DNA of 64,000 nt from Catenaria anguillulae PL171 (lineage: Eukaryota; Blastocladiomycota; Blastocladiomycetes; Blastocladiales; Catenariaceae): positions 1-64,000 of the forward strand of contig MCFL01000095.1 in the NCBI GenBank assembly GCA_002102555.1. The letters are read 5' to 3'. Below the pieces are notes generated by a model. That model had not been told where the DNA came from. It searched no databases and saw only the letters and a list, made by a program, of their open reading frames with translations. How positions within the stretch are numbered: the first letter of the stretch is position 1; every line of letters begins with the position of its first letter. Shown in pieces: positions 47,613-59,080 of this stretch. The position numbers were made by a program, and so were the translations under genes.

Positions 47613-49711
47613 ATGGTAGGAAATACCAACTCAGGAAAGGAACGTCGATCAAGCTCCACGTGCATGCGTAGCGCAGAGCAGCCCGCACAAGTGTGCACAA
47701 GAGCTCGTTCTCCACCAGCACATACGCAGCACGTGTACGCCGCCGCCGACGCCGCGGCACCTCAGCCAGCTGCGTCGTCCCAACCCGCGCCAGGACCGAC
47801 TGTCTCAGATAGTAACCCCTTGTCGTCCTCAACTACACCGCAAATCCCCGCGCCCTCACGGACCAGCACACGACGCACCTGCGCTGTCAACCTTGCCTGC
47901 TCAGCCGGCAACCCCTGCCGTCACACCAGCGACCACGGTGCCGCTCGATCTCGCGCCCACTACCTCACAGCCAACGGGGCTCGTACGCGCGACGCCAAAC
48001 GCGCCGCTCGATCTCGGATCCACGACCTCAGAGCCCTTGGCGCTTGCACGCATGACGCCTGGCTCGACCCGCTCAGCGCCAGACCATGTCTGAATCTCCA
48101 AGGGAGAGGAAGCGAAGCTCAAGGCTGAGCAAAACCGGCGGGCAAAGGAGGAGGAAAGGAGTCACAAGGAGTTAGGGAAGCGGAAGGCCAAGGAGGACAA
48201 ATCGTGCGCCAGGCAAGAAGCAATCGACCGCAAGGCAGAGGTAAAGCGGCTGAGGGATGAGCAAGCGCGTCAACAACGGGCCGTGGACAAGCAAGAGGAG
48301 GCCCAATTTTTACACTTTCGTGGCGACAAGAATGTTGCCATGACCAAGATCACCGACCTTGTTTGGAAACACGGTCGTGAGCATGCTTCAAACCCTCGCT
48401 TTGATGGCAACATGTCTTTGGCGTTGGACGCCGAGGCGCTGTACCGAACCCACGTTTTGGAGGCCTACGACCTATGCAAATCATTGGATCACGTGCGAAT
48501 TGGGGTGTACTTGTGGGGTAACTGGTACTGTCCCGAGGAGTATACCCGGTATGCTTCTCCTTGTTCTGGTTCTTTGAAATCATCTCTGACAGTACACCAT
48601 ATACTTACTCGGCCGTCAACCGCGCTGAAACTTCCGAGATTCCTTACGTGCTCACTAACAATGCCAATGAAGTGCATTGGTCGCAATTCAAGCATCGACT
48701 TGCTCGCCGTGTCCCGCGTGTCGGTTGGTATCCCTGTTGCCTTTATTGCCGCCGAGGTTATCCCTGGTTTGCTTGTTTACATGCGCCGCTCAGGCTCAGA
48801 TTCGTCCACGCCGCGCTGGCGTCAGGAATTCAATCATGAGTTCCGCAAAAACGCAATCAAGCCGTTTGACTCCGTGTCAATCACGAAGTTCGCAACAGAA
48901 GCGAGCAACCTGCCCATCCATCAAGTGGTTACCTCAATTCGACGACACCCAATCCCCGGCCATCTTCTGCACTCGCTCTTCATCATTCGCTGGTAACCGA
49001 ATTCGCCCAGCACTCTGCCCGCCCAGCCGAAATCACGACGGTCAGGGATGCACGCCAACTGCTCACTCAGAAACGCGTCAAGGACGCTGCCGACAGGAAA
49101 CAGGCGACAAACGACGGACTTGGAACGTGAGGAATGGCACCTTGACCAAGAAGCTGAGGACATGCGCCGCCAAATCGAGCAAGAGCGCCTGCGTGGGGAG
49201 CTTCTTGACCGCGAGATGGAAGCGAATCATTAGGACAAGAAGAAGGAAGGTGGGTCCGGCCTGCAAGGACTGGCAAGCGGCAGGTGAATCAACAAGCTCC
49301 CCGGCCTTCCTCAGGAGCGCCTTTGAGGCTCTGCTTTCAGAGTTCTTTTGTTCCGAATTCTTCAGTTTTTATGCAAGATTGTCAACACAAGAGTCCCTGC
49401 AATACAGAATCGTAGTACGAGTTGATAATGGCATTTTGTTTCGTTTCGGCTATTGGGACAAATCCTCGGCTGCCGAAATGCATGATGTACATATAGTGCA
49501 TAGGGGGCCGCCAGCTTCAAGTAAACAAGTCGTTCTCCGACTGAATGGCGCCGTGGCCGGCAACTCACAGCATTAAACTGGAAACGGACAATCAGCCAAA
49601 CCGAAGAGGTGATGGTAGGATATATATACACATGTACACACGAACATGAGAGGGTCAATCACACAACCGATGCTGACACACTTCACGGGCAACAAAGAGG
49701 GGTAAAAGGAG
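47613..49711 (+). pseudogene. Transposon-like fragment between paralogues A and B
   Basis: Plus-strand segments in several frames. About 48100-48560 reads as a Lys/Glu/Arg-rich coiled coil leading to HFRGDKNVAMTKITDLVWKH. About 48620-48720 contains VLTNNANEVHWSQFKHRLAR, whose TNN-x-x-E and following basic helix resemble the end of the catalytic domain in Mutator-like transposases. The continuation (GIPVAFIAAEVIPGLLVYMR) lies in another frame. About 49120-49233 is again coiled coil. It ends just before a run of 21 A (49712-49732). The assignment to a transposase is weak, but the frame breaks and the position between two related genes favour an insertion. Confidence 0.35.
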
Positions 49712-49732
49712 AAAAAAAAAAAAAAAAAAAAA
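49712..49732 (+). repeat. A21 homopolymer
   Basis: Twenty-one consecutive A on the plus strand, just downstream of the 3' end of gene B (minus strand). It may be slippage-prone or mark the end of the plus-strand insertion upstream. Confidence 0.9.
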
Positions 49733-49748
49733 CAATCACTACGCCATA

Positions 49749-52700
49749 TCACGACATTCGGAGGCAAGACACTACACAGGCCTCGCCACCAACACGAGCG
49801 CATGCAAAGCGGCCGCCTTGAACGCCAACTCCTTGTTTACTGTGCCCATCGCCAAACACCACATCGCGCTCGCCATCCACCAACCCATCACTCTGCTCTG
49901 CGCCCGCAAACAAAAAGCACCGGTATCCGTGCGGGTAGCGCACGCAAACACTCCGTGCGTCCGCAACCTGCTCACTTGCGCCGGCCCCGACGAGCGACGC
50001 GAAAAACAGTTTAGGCTTTGCTGCCCAGCGGGCATACCGGTCGGGGCACCGCTGCCTCAGCACCTCAAGCGATCCGCCCTTGGTGTATGTACAGATGGCG
50101 GAAACGGCGGGCCTGGCAAAAGCCAAAACGCACGTGATCAACCGAAGCAAGCTAAAGAGAAATGCCCAGAGTCAGAGTCTGGCTGTTCGTTACTGTGTCT
50201 CTGCATTCATCATGTTCATACAGTACACATGTCATCATTGGACGGGCCCGACTCGAAAAGAAATCGTGCACAATGGACGCCACCAGGTCGGCACATCCTA
50301 GAACATCGGAAAAAGACAGACACACCGCCTCCACGGCATGACGTTCCGCTACCTCAGTCCTCACTGCTTGCCTCCCGCAGCGTGCTGCTGCTGCTGCTGC
50401 TGTTGCCGCTGCGCCTGCCCTTGTGGTGTCTGCGGCGACTCGGGCACGGCCTGCCCTTGGCCTTGGTGCCCAACGCCTCCGCCGCCAAGCAAGACGGCAG
50501 ATTGCGATTGCGCTTGCCCGTGCACGCCAAATGCGCTCACGCCCGCTGAAGTTGCAGGCGGCAAAAAGGGTGTGCCCAATGCGAATGGCGCCGGCATGCC
50601 GGGCATTGCGGCCGTGGGCGGTTGCAGCAAGGACGAGACGAGCGTGGACAGAATGGTGAATTGCGATTGCAAGTACTGCACCGAATGGGTGAGCTTGTGG
50701 ATGTGTTGCGAGATGAGGGCCATATCGGCGGCGGCCGGTTGGGCGGTTGGTGGTGGTAAAGCAGCAACAGCAGCGGTCGCAGGCGTCGAGGGTGGGAGCA
50801 TTGTCGCGTCTGATGGGGCAGATGCCGACGATGGAGGAGGCAGTGGCGTTGAGGTGCTAGTGGACGTTTGCTCACGGTCGCGACGGCTCAAGGAAGATGC
50901 ACTTGACGACGTAGGTGCATTGTTTGCCTTGGGGGATCGTGAACGGGGGCGGGACCAACTCGAGTCGCTTCCCGGCAGCTGTTCACTGGCCAATGGTCGG
51001 GAGGACGGCGCCGTCTTGAGAGCTGGGCGAGCAGACTGCGAACGAGACCTGGATCGGCGCCGCGCTTCACCGCCGCCATTCATCGACGATAACGAAGTAC
51101 TGGGCCGCCTCTGTCGCTCGCGATGGTCTCGAGTACGTTCCTCGTAGTCGTGGGCTTGATTGCGGGACTGGTGGCCCCTGCGGTCGCCCCGCTGGTTCAC
51201 ATCCCCATCCATGTCATCGTCGTCATGACGCCTTTCCTTCCTCGCTTCCCTTTCACCCTCCCGCCTGAGCTCGTGGGCAGCGTGATCACGGTTCCATTTC
51301 CGATCCATGCTGCGTCTCCTGTGCTCGGACCCGAGATGGCGGTCCCAATCCTGTTGATCCACGTCCCTCCTGGCATTGCGCTCGGGAACGCGATCACGGT
51401 ACCGATCGCGAGTATGGTCGTTGGCCCACTCTCGCTCACCGCGCGCCACGTTCCCGTCCCTGTTCCTGTCCCACTCACGATCGCGATCGCGATCCCTATC
51501 CCTTTCCCTACCTTCATCCCGATCCCAATCCCGACCGCGCTCGCGATCGCTGCCATGCCTCCTGTCCCTCTCCCACTCGTCCCTTTTTGCATCCGCCAAC
51601 AAATTGCGATAATGCTTGTTCTTGACCTCCCCCTTGACCAGCAACAAGATCAAGTGCACATACGCGGCGCGTTTAGCCTCTGACTCGGAGTCCCCATCGC
51701 CAAAATAATTTCTGGAATACGTGGTGCCTGTAGCGCGATACCATCCCTGGGGCAATCGCACGGCATTGATCTTGAAGAGCTGCATGACGCGACGCAAAAA
51801 CACGTTGGGCTGATCGAGCAGTGTGGCGAGCGGAAACTGCGTGGCGAGCGGCCACGTGCGCAAGTAGGCGAATTGCTCGGCATAGTCACGCTCGAGGGCA
51901 CCCATGTCTTGGCGGTGAGGTGACGGGTCGACCACGGCTGCTGGCTTATGCGCGGATTCGGCATCGGCATCGGCATCGGCGGCTTGACCTGTGCCATCCT
52001 GGTTGTCGGCGTGATGATGGTCGTGGCTCGACGAAACGTGGTGCTGATTGGCGTTCTTGCTGGAACGTGCAGAGGCAACATGATGGCCATTCAGCTTGTC
52101 GGTCAAGCTCTTGAGCAGCAAGTGATAGAGGGCCACGCGCCGTGCGTCCAGGAGCGTGTGTGCGTCGCCAATCACCGAATAATAAGGGGATGTGATTGTG
52201 GCGCGGACAAGGTACAGATCTTGAACCGTCACGCTCGAGTAGGCAATGTGATGGAATGCCCCGTCAACAAGGGCGTGCTCGCGCAAGGCACGCATTGGGT
52301 TGTCCAGGGCAGACGAGCGAGTGTTCGCAAGGTGCTTGATGGCAGAAGGGTAGCTTTTGTCGAGCTCCGTTTCGGTGGCTGCGTGCGGAAAGTCTACCAA
52401 GGTCGGTGCTCGCCGGAATTAGAAAAAAAATAATCAGGGGACGGAGGGAATGCTTGCAGTGTTGCCGCTCAAGTAGAGGGGAATAGAGATGGCTGGAATT
52501 GATTCGTTGGTTGCAATAGAGTGTGATATGGAAATACCCTTGGATTCGACTCGACAAAACGATCCGTGTGCTGGCTCAGGAGGCGCATTTAAAGGTCGAG
52601 GAAGCGAATTGGCCATGCCCGTGAGCAGGGGCGGAAGATTGTCCATTTCGTCGGCCACCAGGGCCAGTGCCAGATGGCGGTAGGCATTGTCGAGTGCTTG

Positions 52701-53117
52701 GTCGGGCGTGTCGCCCTGGCCGGCAAAGCTGATGGTTTGGTCATTGTAGGCGAGCGTGACGGCGCGGTTAAAGTAGCCGAGGCGGCCTGATGTGGACGGC
52801 GCAAGCGAGAGTTGCTGCGAGGAGGCATAGTCGTCGTCCTCGGAGACGGCACTGGCGGCGTGGGGGCCGATCAGGTCGGCGACAAGGGAGTGGGGATGGT
52901 CGGTGAAGGCAGTCTCGAGATGGGGAAGGGATTGGAGCAAGCACTCGAGATGGTTTGCGTGGTGGCCGCGGATGAGGATGGCCAGGGTGGGCGAGGCGAC
53001 CTTTGTGCTGCAGGGGCACTGCGAGCGGGACGGGCGGCCGTCGTCATTCGGGTGCTCGGTACTGGCCGTGCGGCGGAAGCGTGTGGTTGGGGACAAGGAG
53101 GTGGAATCGGCCATCAT
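49749..53117 (-). CDS. Paralogue B: protein with four dsRBM-like modules and an RD/RS-rich region
   Basis: Inferred exons 53117-52538, 52408-50365 and 50151 to about 49749 join in phase. The donor of exon 2 (GTGAGG) overlaps the TGA at 50361-50363, so splicing would skip that stop. The protein has modules ending GQGDTPDQALDNAYRHLALA (exon 1), GDAHTLLDARRVALYHLLLK and GDGDSESEAKRAAYVHLILL (exon 2). In exon 3 a region parallel to the end of gene A runs from RQRCPDRYARW to GERDVVFGDG. Between module 3 and the C-terminus is a long R/D/E-rich stretch (e.g. RDWDRDEGRERDRDRD) of the kind seen in splicing-related proteins, followed by Ser/Pro- and Gln-rich sequence. In exon 3 the last helix (KELAFKAAALHALV) is out of frame with the preceding GDGHS, so a frameshift or assembly indel lies at about 49832-49848. 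RNA binding is inferred. Confidence 0.6.
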
Positions 53118-53638
53118 GGTGGGAAACCTTCGTGAATTGTGAATTGGAGCAAAGCGAAGAATGTAGATTAACATGCACAGCACATGCATGCGGCAAGCAA
53201 ATCATGTGTGCATGTAATAATCTTTGCTATAAATGTAGAGTATTCTTGAATCTTTAGCAGACATGTCGATTGGTGGTCGCGATCACTGGTTTGGCAGATC
53301 TCGAGCGGGATCGGCGGCCACGCCTGATCGATCACTGTTCCATTCTTGTTCCATTCTTGTTCCGGTTCCATGCCATGTTCCCATTGCAGCATTGCATCGG
53401 GATCGCGATAATCGCTATGCTTTGTCTCTCATCTCATCTCAGAATCACGCAAGCTCACGACGACATGCCCATGCCATGCTGCCATGCTCACAAACTGACT
53501 CCGGCCACTTGATGCATTTCTCCTGAGCGCCTGCGTCAACAGCCAACAGTGCCCACCGGCTTTATCTCGTAAACCCGCCCCTCGCCCGCCCCTTCAGCCT
53601 CGTAGCAAGTCCTCTTGGCACCTCGCATACCTGTCACA

Positions 53639-54588
53639 ATGGCCGACCCTGCGTCCGATCTCTTCAAGGAGTACGAGCAAGACTTGGTCACGCTCACTAC
53701 GGCCCTCCAGTCAAAGCTCCGCGACTTGTCTTCTGGCGCCGTCATTGGCGGTCCGTTTGTCGTTGTTCTTTCTCCAGGACATCGATGCACGCGCACTCAC
53801 GCTGTTATCTTCAATCGACGCTCACGATAGACCAATGGAAGACGCTGCTGCGAGCTGCAGAGCGAGAGCTTGATGAAGCCGACGAAATTGTCCGTCATTT
53901 CACCCCGCCTCTCTATCCCCACTGCTTCAGAATGCTTACATTGGCAACCGACAATTTTGATTCACTTTAGGTGGCGTCCATGGACAATGAACTCTTTGCC
54001 CTTCCACCACCTTCACGCTCAAAGCTCCAACCTAAATTGCGCCAGTACAAGTCGGACCAGGACAAGTTCCGCAAGGAATTTGTATGCCCTTTTCTCCTTT
54101 TTTCCACAACTACTGTCTGCCCAATCTCTTTTCGCTCACTCGCCGTTCACCACTCGCTCGTGCCACAACACGCGTCCAAACAGGTCAAACTCTCTGCCTC
54201 GCCCTCTGCCCGTGAAGCCCTCCTCGGTCCCGCCGGCGCACCTTCCAAATTCGACTCGTCGGGCGGTGTCGACCCAGACCAACGCACGCGCTTGCTTCAA
54301 GGCACCGACCGCCTGCAACAAACGGGCGAGCGGCTTACCAACGCACAGCGCACGGCACTCGAGGCAGAGCAAACCGGCGTCGATACGTTACAGGAACTGC
54401 GCAGGCAGCGCGAGCAGCTCGAGCGCGCTCGGTCCACGCTTAGGGATGTCGACAGTAATGTGGATCGTGCGGGCAGGACGTTGAGGACAATGTTGAGGCG
54501 CGCAGCCACTAACAAGTTGATCACGGCGGCCATTGTGTTTATGCTTGTTGTCTTGATTTTGATGGTCTTGGTGCTCAAGTTCCGTTGA
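53639..54588 (+). CDS. VTI1: Qb-SNARE Vti1
   Basis: SNARE for fusion at the Golgi, endosome and vacuole. Exons 53639-53750, 53831-53889, 53971-54081 and 54184-54588 join in phase to 228 residues, the usual Vti1 length (about 217-232). The N-terminal Habc region includes LLRAAERELDEADEI, then SMDNELFALPP. The SNARE motif is RLQQTGERLTNAQRTALEAE to DVDSNVDRAGRTLRTM, with the zero-layer Gln in LRRQREQLERAR. A C-terminal anchor of about 20 hydrophobic residues (ITAAIVFMLVVLILMVLVL) ends in KFR, as in the family. The last intron (54082-54183) is 102 nt and open in frame. Confidence 0.92.
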
Positions 54589-55925
54589 GGCAGTGCTTTC
54601 ATGTTGCTGTGTTTCTTTGTTCATATTTGTTCTCTTTCCTCTGTGCGCTGATTGACAGCCAGAGGCGCTCCCCGTCCTTGCCCGGCCATTTGCAATTCTG
54701 TTGTCATGTACACTTGATTTTCCATTTTGCTCTTCTGACTTGCAGCGGCAGAAGTGAATACTGCGTTGCAACCCATATCTAGCCCAGAATGAAATCCAAC
54801 ACGGGCAGTTGACGACCCGATCGGCCTGAAGAGTTCCAGGCCACTGATCAAGATCGCTTGGCAACAGGGCAAAAGAGACGGTACCGTAACTACAGTCGCT
54901 ATCCCTTCTGCCCGCCTTGTGCATTCTCTCTGCACTTGGCCGTCATTCAGCCGCTCGAAAAGGCTCTGGCATCGACCAGGGACCCTGAGGCACGTCACTG
55001 TCGCTGCCGTCGCGCCGCCGCTTCCCCTCGCATCATTCAGTGTCTGACATGTCCGTTGTGTAAACGTACGTGGCCCGGCCTTTTTTTTCCAATCATCTCA
55101 TCATGCTCTCACTAAGGACCATCTTGACTTTAGCCGCTGGGCAGATCTGCCGACATCTCTGTGAGGGGGGGGGGGGCTCCCCGCCGACGCCCGGGCCAAA
55201 GACTTTGATTCTTTGGAATCTGCTGGCCGCCAACTCCCACTTCCCTGTCCGACTTTTTACTCCTCCTCCTCTCTGCCTCAATCGCGCCGTCTGCCGCCCG
55301 CGCGTTTGTCCCGCCGGGACAAGGCCCTAGTTGATCACCGACTCCAGCTACGGTTGCCAACTTCCACCAAGACTGTGGAAGGTGGCCCCTCGCCCCTCGA
55401 AAGTCGCCATCGACCCGCACATGTTCTTGGCGAGGTATGGATGCGCCCAAATCTCGCTCAACCGCGAATGCGTTCTCGAAGCGATTGAACACCTCCACCA
55501 ACTGGGCAAGGGATCAAGAAGGTCGACTCGGTCATCTCATCATCGAGCGCAAGTCAAGTTTCGCCGTCCATTCAAAATCCCACTCAAGCACGCCCTTCGA
55601 GGGGACGGGCAGAGCATGAACGAGGAATCGGGGATCCTGAGGGTTTGAGTAGCAGGCGGAGGAAGAGGCCGGGCAATATGTACCTCGCAACCTGCCGCCG
55701 CGTCCGCCAGCACACAGTACTCGCAATATCACAATTAGCTCAACAAATTCCTGTGCTCTTAGTCCTTCAAGATTTTCTGTCGATTCACCCATTTCACCAA
55801 ATCCTTACAACACCAACAACCTCTACTCTTTTCTGTACAAAGTCACCGCCTGGATTGTTCTCGAGGACGATGACATTGTCCCTGTCCCACTGCTGCTTCT
55901 CTCATCTCTATCTGTTCCCCTGGGC
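54589..55925. other. Region of decayed transposon-like sequence
   Basis: No intact gene. A run of ten G at about 55165-55174 lies within a possible splice-free ORF. A plus-strand frame at about 55370-55500 (KVAIDPHMFLARYGCAQIS) has coding character but no family. It may be the N-terminal part of the Harbinger-like relic that follows. Confidence 0.3.
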
Positions 55926-56574
55926 ATGTCTCGCCTGCCGGGAAACGAATTCTTGTTCTTGGATGGCACTCACGTCATTCTCGCTGACGAAAATTCGGGC
56001 CCGACTGCGTACGCCCCCGCCCAATCAGCTAAACGTCCCTTAGCGTGGTCAGTGTTTGCCACCTGCGACCAGCGACAACTGCAGGTCCAAGCCTCTGACA
56101 CAAACAAGGTCTCGTTTGCCTCGTATGTACATGAGGGGCGTGGATTTCGGTGGCGACTTCCAAACTGGTGACTTGCGCTTCAATCACGTTGGGAATGCCG
56201 GCTAGTACGTCTATGTTTGCTTCTGTTCTAGGCTCAGTCATGCCCGGTTTCCATGCTGACGCGTGTTTGTGCGTGGTCCTTGTCGTTCCCTGTCCCGTAC
56301 AGTTTCTCCTCCAGGAAACCTGCTGTGAAACGGCGCGTCCTGGCTGCACGCTAAGCACCAGTATTACTGTGCTGGCGCAGTGAGCGCCATCGATTACAAT
56401 GGCGAGTCTGTGTTATCGTTGGCACATGCGTGCTTCCAGGCTTCCGATGCGGTTGGCCACATTTCTTCTGCCCCTGTTCCTTCCTCTTCTTCAGCTGTTT
56501 CTGCTTCCGTTGACCATGAGGATGATGACGACGACCATGACTTGCCTCCAATGAAGCTGCATCGCAATGTTTGA
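55926..56574 (+). pseudogene. Harbinger/DDE_Tnp_4-like transposase relic
   Basis: The frame 55926-56171 starts MSRLPGNEFLFLDGTHVILA; F-[LI]-D-G-T-H-V-x-I is the first catalytic-Asp motif of DDE_Tnp_4 (PIF/Harbinger and ISL2EU) transposases. A second segment, about 56350-56450 in a frame that runs to a stop at 56572-56574, reads YYCAGAVSAIDYNGESVLSL and then ASDAVGH. This fits the Y-x-x-x-x-Q-A-V-x-D-x-x-G ... G-S-x-H-D region carrying the second Asp. The two lie in different frames about 200 bases apart. No terminal repeats found. The family call rests on these motifs only. Confidence 0.45.
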
Positions 56575-57328
56575 TTTTTCCTCGTCCATACGTATAGATT
56601 TTTCTTCTCGACACACTTCCTTGCCGGTCAGACTTGTGTGTGCCTTTTGTTGTTGCTTGGATGGCGATTCGCTGCCGACAATAGGCTTGAGGGACAGCGC
56701 AAATGAACTTCCGGTGCGTTAGCACCAGGCAGGCCAACTTGGTAGGATTTCGATCATCACTCCAGTAGGTCGGTTCATAACATAGATCGGCGGTCAGTAC
56801 ATATTGAAATGACTTACCTGACCGAAATGAGGGTGGCTGCACAGCAACTTGCACCTATGCGACATGAAATAAACCCAGGGCAACGTACTGCCTGGCACTG
56901 CTCCTGAATCCTGTGACCAACTGATCCAAATTCCCGTGCGGCAATCTTGGGGTCGAGCCCTCTCCGTATTTCAACATGCAGACAGCACTCCTCGACGTGT
57001 TCTATCGCTCAGGTCGACATCACATGGTCCGTTTAGCTTCTTCACTCCCATAACTTCAACCAACCATGACTCTGACTTCACACTTCCGTCCACCTAGTCC
57101 GTCCAAGTCTTCAAGAACCTTCACAGAATGCTCGAGTTGATGGGCATTGAAGGCCTACCCAGCGGCTCCAAGTTTCTCACCGGGATGTTTTTGTCGAACA
57201 AATGCCGCTTGATGTGCCTTTGTCCGTGGTATGCAACAATTTCCCAAGACCCATCCACGAGTCGCTCAACTGACCACTGTTTCGCTGAATTTCCGTAGTA
57301 CACGTTTCAAGTCGGCAACAAAACAGAA

Positions 57329-57868
57329 GTGCTCCACCTCCCAACTATTCCCGCCCTTGTCCGAATCCTCTTCCCCAATCCACTGTTCGCACAGCATCTG
57401 ATTCGCTACCCGCGCGCAGTTGCACATGACGTACCGATTCGCCACGTCATGGAAGCCGAGCGCGTTCGTGATTCGCCCATGATTTCGACACCGATGGCGC
57501 AAGTTCCAGGCCAAGATGGCCAGCCGCCTGTGACTGTTTTTGCTCATGATTTCGTGCGCACTCGCCACGGCGACGCTCCCTTCGCAAAAGTCAAGTCGCT
57601 TTACTTTCAGCGCGAAGACCCGATTGACCAAGACGCACCAATTGACCGCCTACGTGGCTCCGTTCACCGAAATCGAACCTGCTGCCGCCCCCGACGATGC
57701 CGCTGGCCCGCTGCAAGGCGCATTGTTGCCCATCTCGTTTACAATGGTGACGACGTGGCACTTTCCATCACCAGCGTCACGCACTACGTTCCTCACGACC
57801 AAGTACGCATTGCGGCTGTTGTGGTGCTTCCGAATGCCAACATACTTGGCCCATTGCGCGCGCACTAA
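57329..57868 (+). pseudogene. Fragment resembling a Plavaka-type N-terminal segment
   Basis: A 179-codon frame in which TEVLHLPTIPALVRILFPNP and the following LFAQHLIRYPRA have the order and spacing of the Plavaka region around Y-x-R-D-I-x-x-C-I-R-x-L-x-G-D-P-x-F-A-x-x-L. The rest does not clearly follow that family. It could be an unrelated unknown protein. The preceding 56575-57328 contains no recognised gene. Confidence 0.2.
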
Positions 57869-58143
57869 GGGGTGCCTGCAGGACAATTCGTGGTAGGTAA
57901 TTTGCCCGATTGGCGACGGCTCGAGGTGGATGTGATCGTCATTACCCAGGATTCTTTTCGTGCCCGGGCTGGCTTGCGGCGTGTTGTATCACTGCCAATC
58001 TTTTTGTTTGGTGATGATTTCGGCCGCCGCACTCGGTCTTTTGGACCAAATTACAAGTGGGAAATGTCATTCGGTATGGAACACTGTTTCTTTTCCCGTG
58101 ATGCATTCGCTATTGCTGTCTCTGATTCTCTCCACTCATAGCC

Positions 58144-59080
58144 ATGCCCGCGAAGCCAACCAAGTGGGGCATCAAGCTGTGGGCGCTCGCGGATCCAAGA
58201 ACGGGTTACCTGTATCACGCAAAGGTGTACACTGGCAAGGATTCGGCGACGGACGAGTGTAAGTCGGGCTTGGGTAGTGGCGCAATCATGATCATGTTGG
58301 AACAAGCAAACCTTCTCGGCAAAGGGCACACGATGACGGCCGACCATTTTTTATCCTCGCCATGTTTGGTTTATCAGCTGCTTGATAAACGTACACACTT
58401 TGTCGGTACTTCGCACAAGAACCGTGTTGGTTTTCCACTCTGCAACGTCGAGATGTCGAAGAAGCAGACCCGAGGCGAGTACCGTTCTGCACAAGTCGAT
58501 GTCCCTCTCTCCGACGGGAGTGTTGGCCATATGTCAGCTTTTGGGTGGATCGACAGCCAAGCTGTGTATGTGTTGTCCAGCAAGCATCCTGCCGACGAGG
58601 TCGACTCAGTGCTACGGTGGGTCAGCACTGAAGGTGGCCGTGTACCAGTGGTCGCACCATCGGCCATTACCGATTACAATGCCAACGGGGAGCGTCGACT
58701 TGACCGATCAACTACGCACGTCCGCATGGCGGCATTTCCCGTCAGTCAAGTGGTGGAAGAGTGTGTTCCATTTTTGTATCAAGCAAAAGTGCACCAACGC
58801 CTTCGTCATTTGCCGCCAGTTGGCCATGCGGCTCAACATCAAGCAACCAAACAAGCCAAGACAGTTGGTGATCATGCTGGTGCGACGACGCTTGCAACGT
58901 ACACGCTCCACGCCAAATCGGAAGGCCAAGAGGAAAAGCTCAAATACAACATGGACGTCGACCCTTGGCTCATGATCGGGCCGTTCCGCCCGCTGCGCCG
59001 TGAACGTTTGCACGGCGCGTCCACGTCAAATACCAAGGAAAACCGGCGAAACGAAGTGACCATCCACAAACGCTTCTTGG
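58144..59080 (+). pseudogene. piggyBac-like transposase, truncated and frameshifted
   Basis: The frame from 58144 starts MPAKPTKWGIKLWALADPRT, matching the piggyBac M-P-x-K-P-x-K-[WF]-G-[IV]-K-x-W motif. TADHFLSSPCLVYQLL and GTSHKNRVGFP follow (second catalytic Asp region), then GWIDSQAVYVLSS (third Asp). After ITDYNAN at about 58675 the frame shifts by one base in a G4 run. The family's M-G-[GS]-V-D-L-x-D-Q motif continues in the next frame as PTGSVDLTDQLR, with SVKWWKSVFHFC and TNAFVI. The N-terminal domain with the first Asp was not found upstream. The segment just before 58144 ends in CATAG, so an intron may precede it. Confidence 0.75.

Noticed and set aside
50361-50363. Stop codon as the end of gene B
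   Set aside because: A GTGAGG donor overlaps it, and the in-phase exon beyond at 50151 matches the last exon of paralogue A. Retention is kept as a finding.
51123-51683. Hydrophobic plus-strand ORF that looks like a membrane protein
   Set aside because: It is the antisense of the RD/RE-rich region of gene B; reverse complements of Arg/Asp codons give Ser, Val, Ile and Pro codons, so the hydrophobicity is an artefact.
52434-52537. Read-through of gene B exon 1 to a stop at 52434
   Set aside because: A GTATTT donor at 52537 and an acceptor at 52409 join exon 1 in phase to the long second exon, giving a multi-module protein like paralogue A; still, this splice has not been verified.
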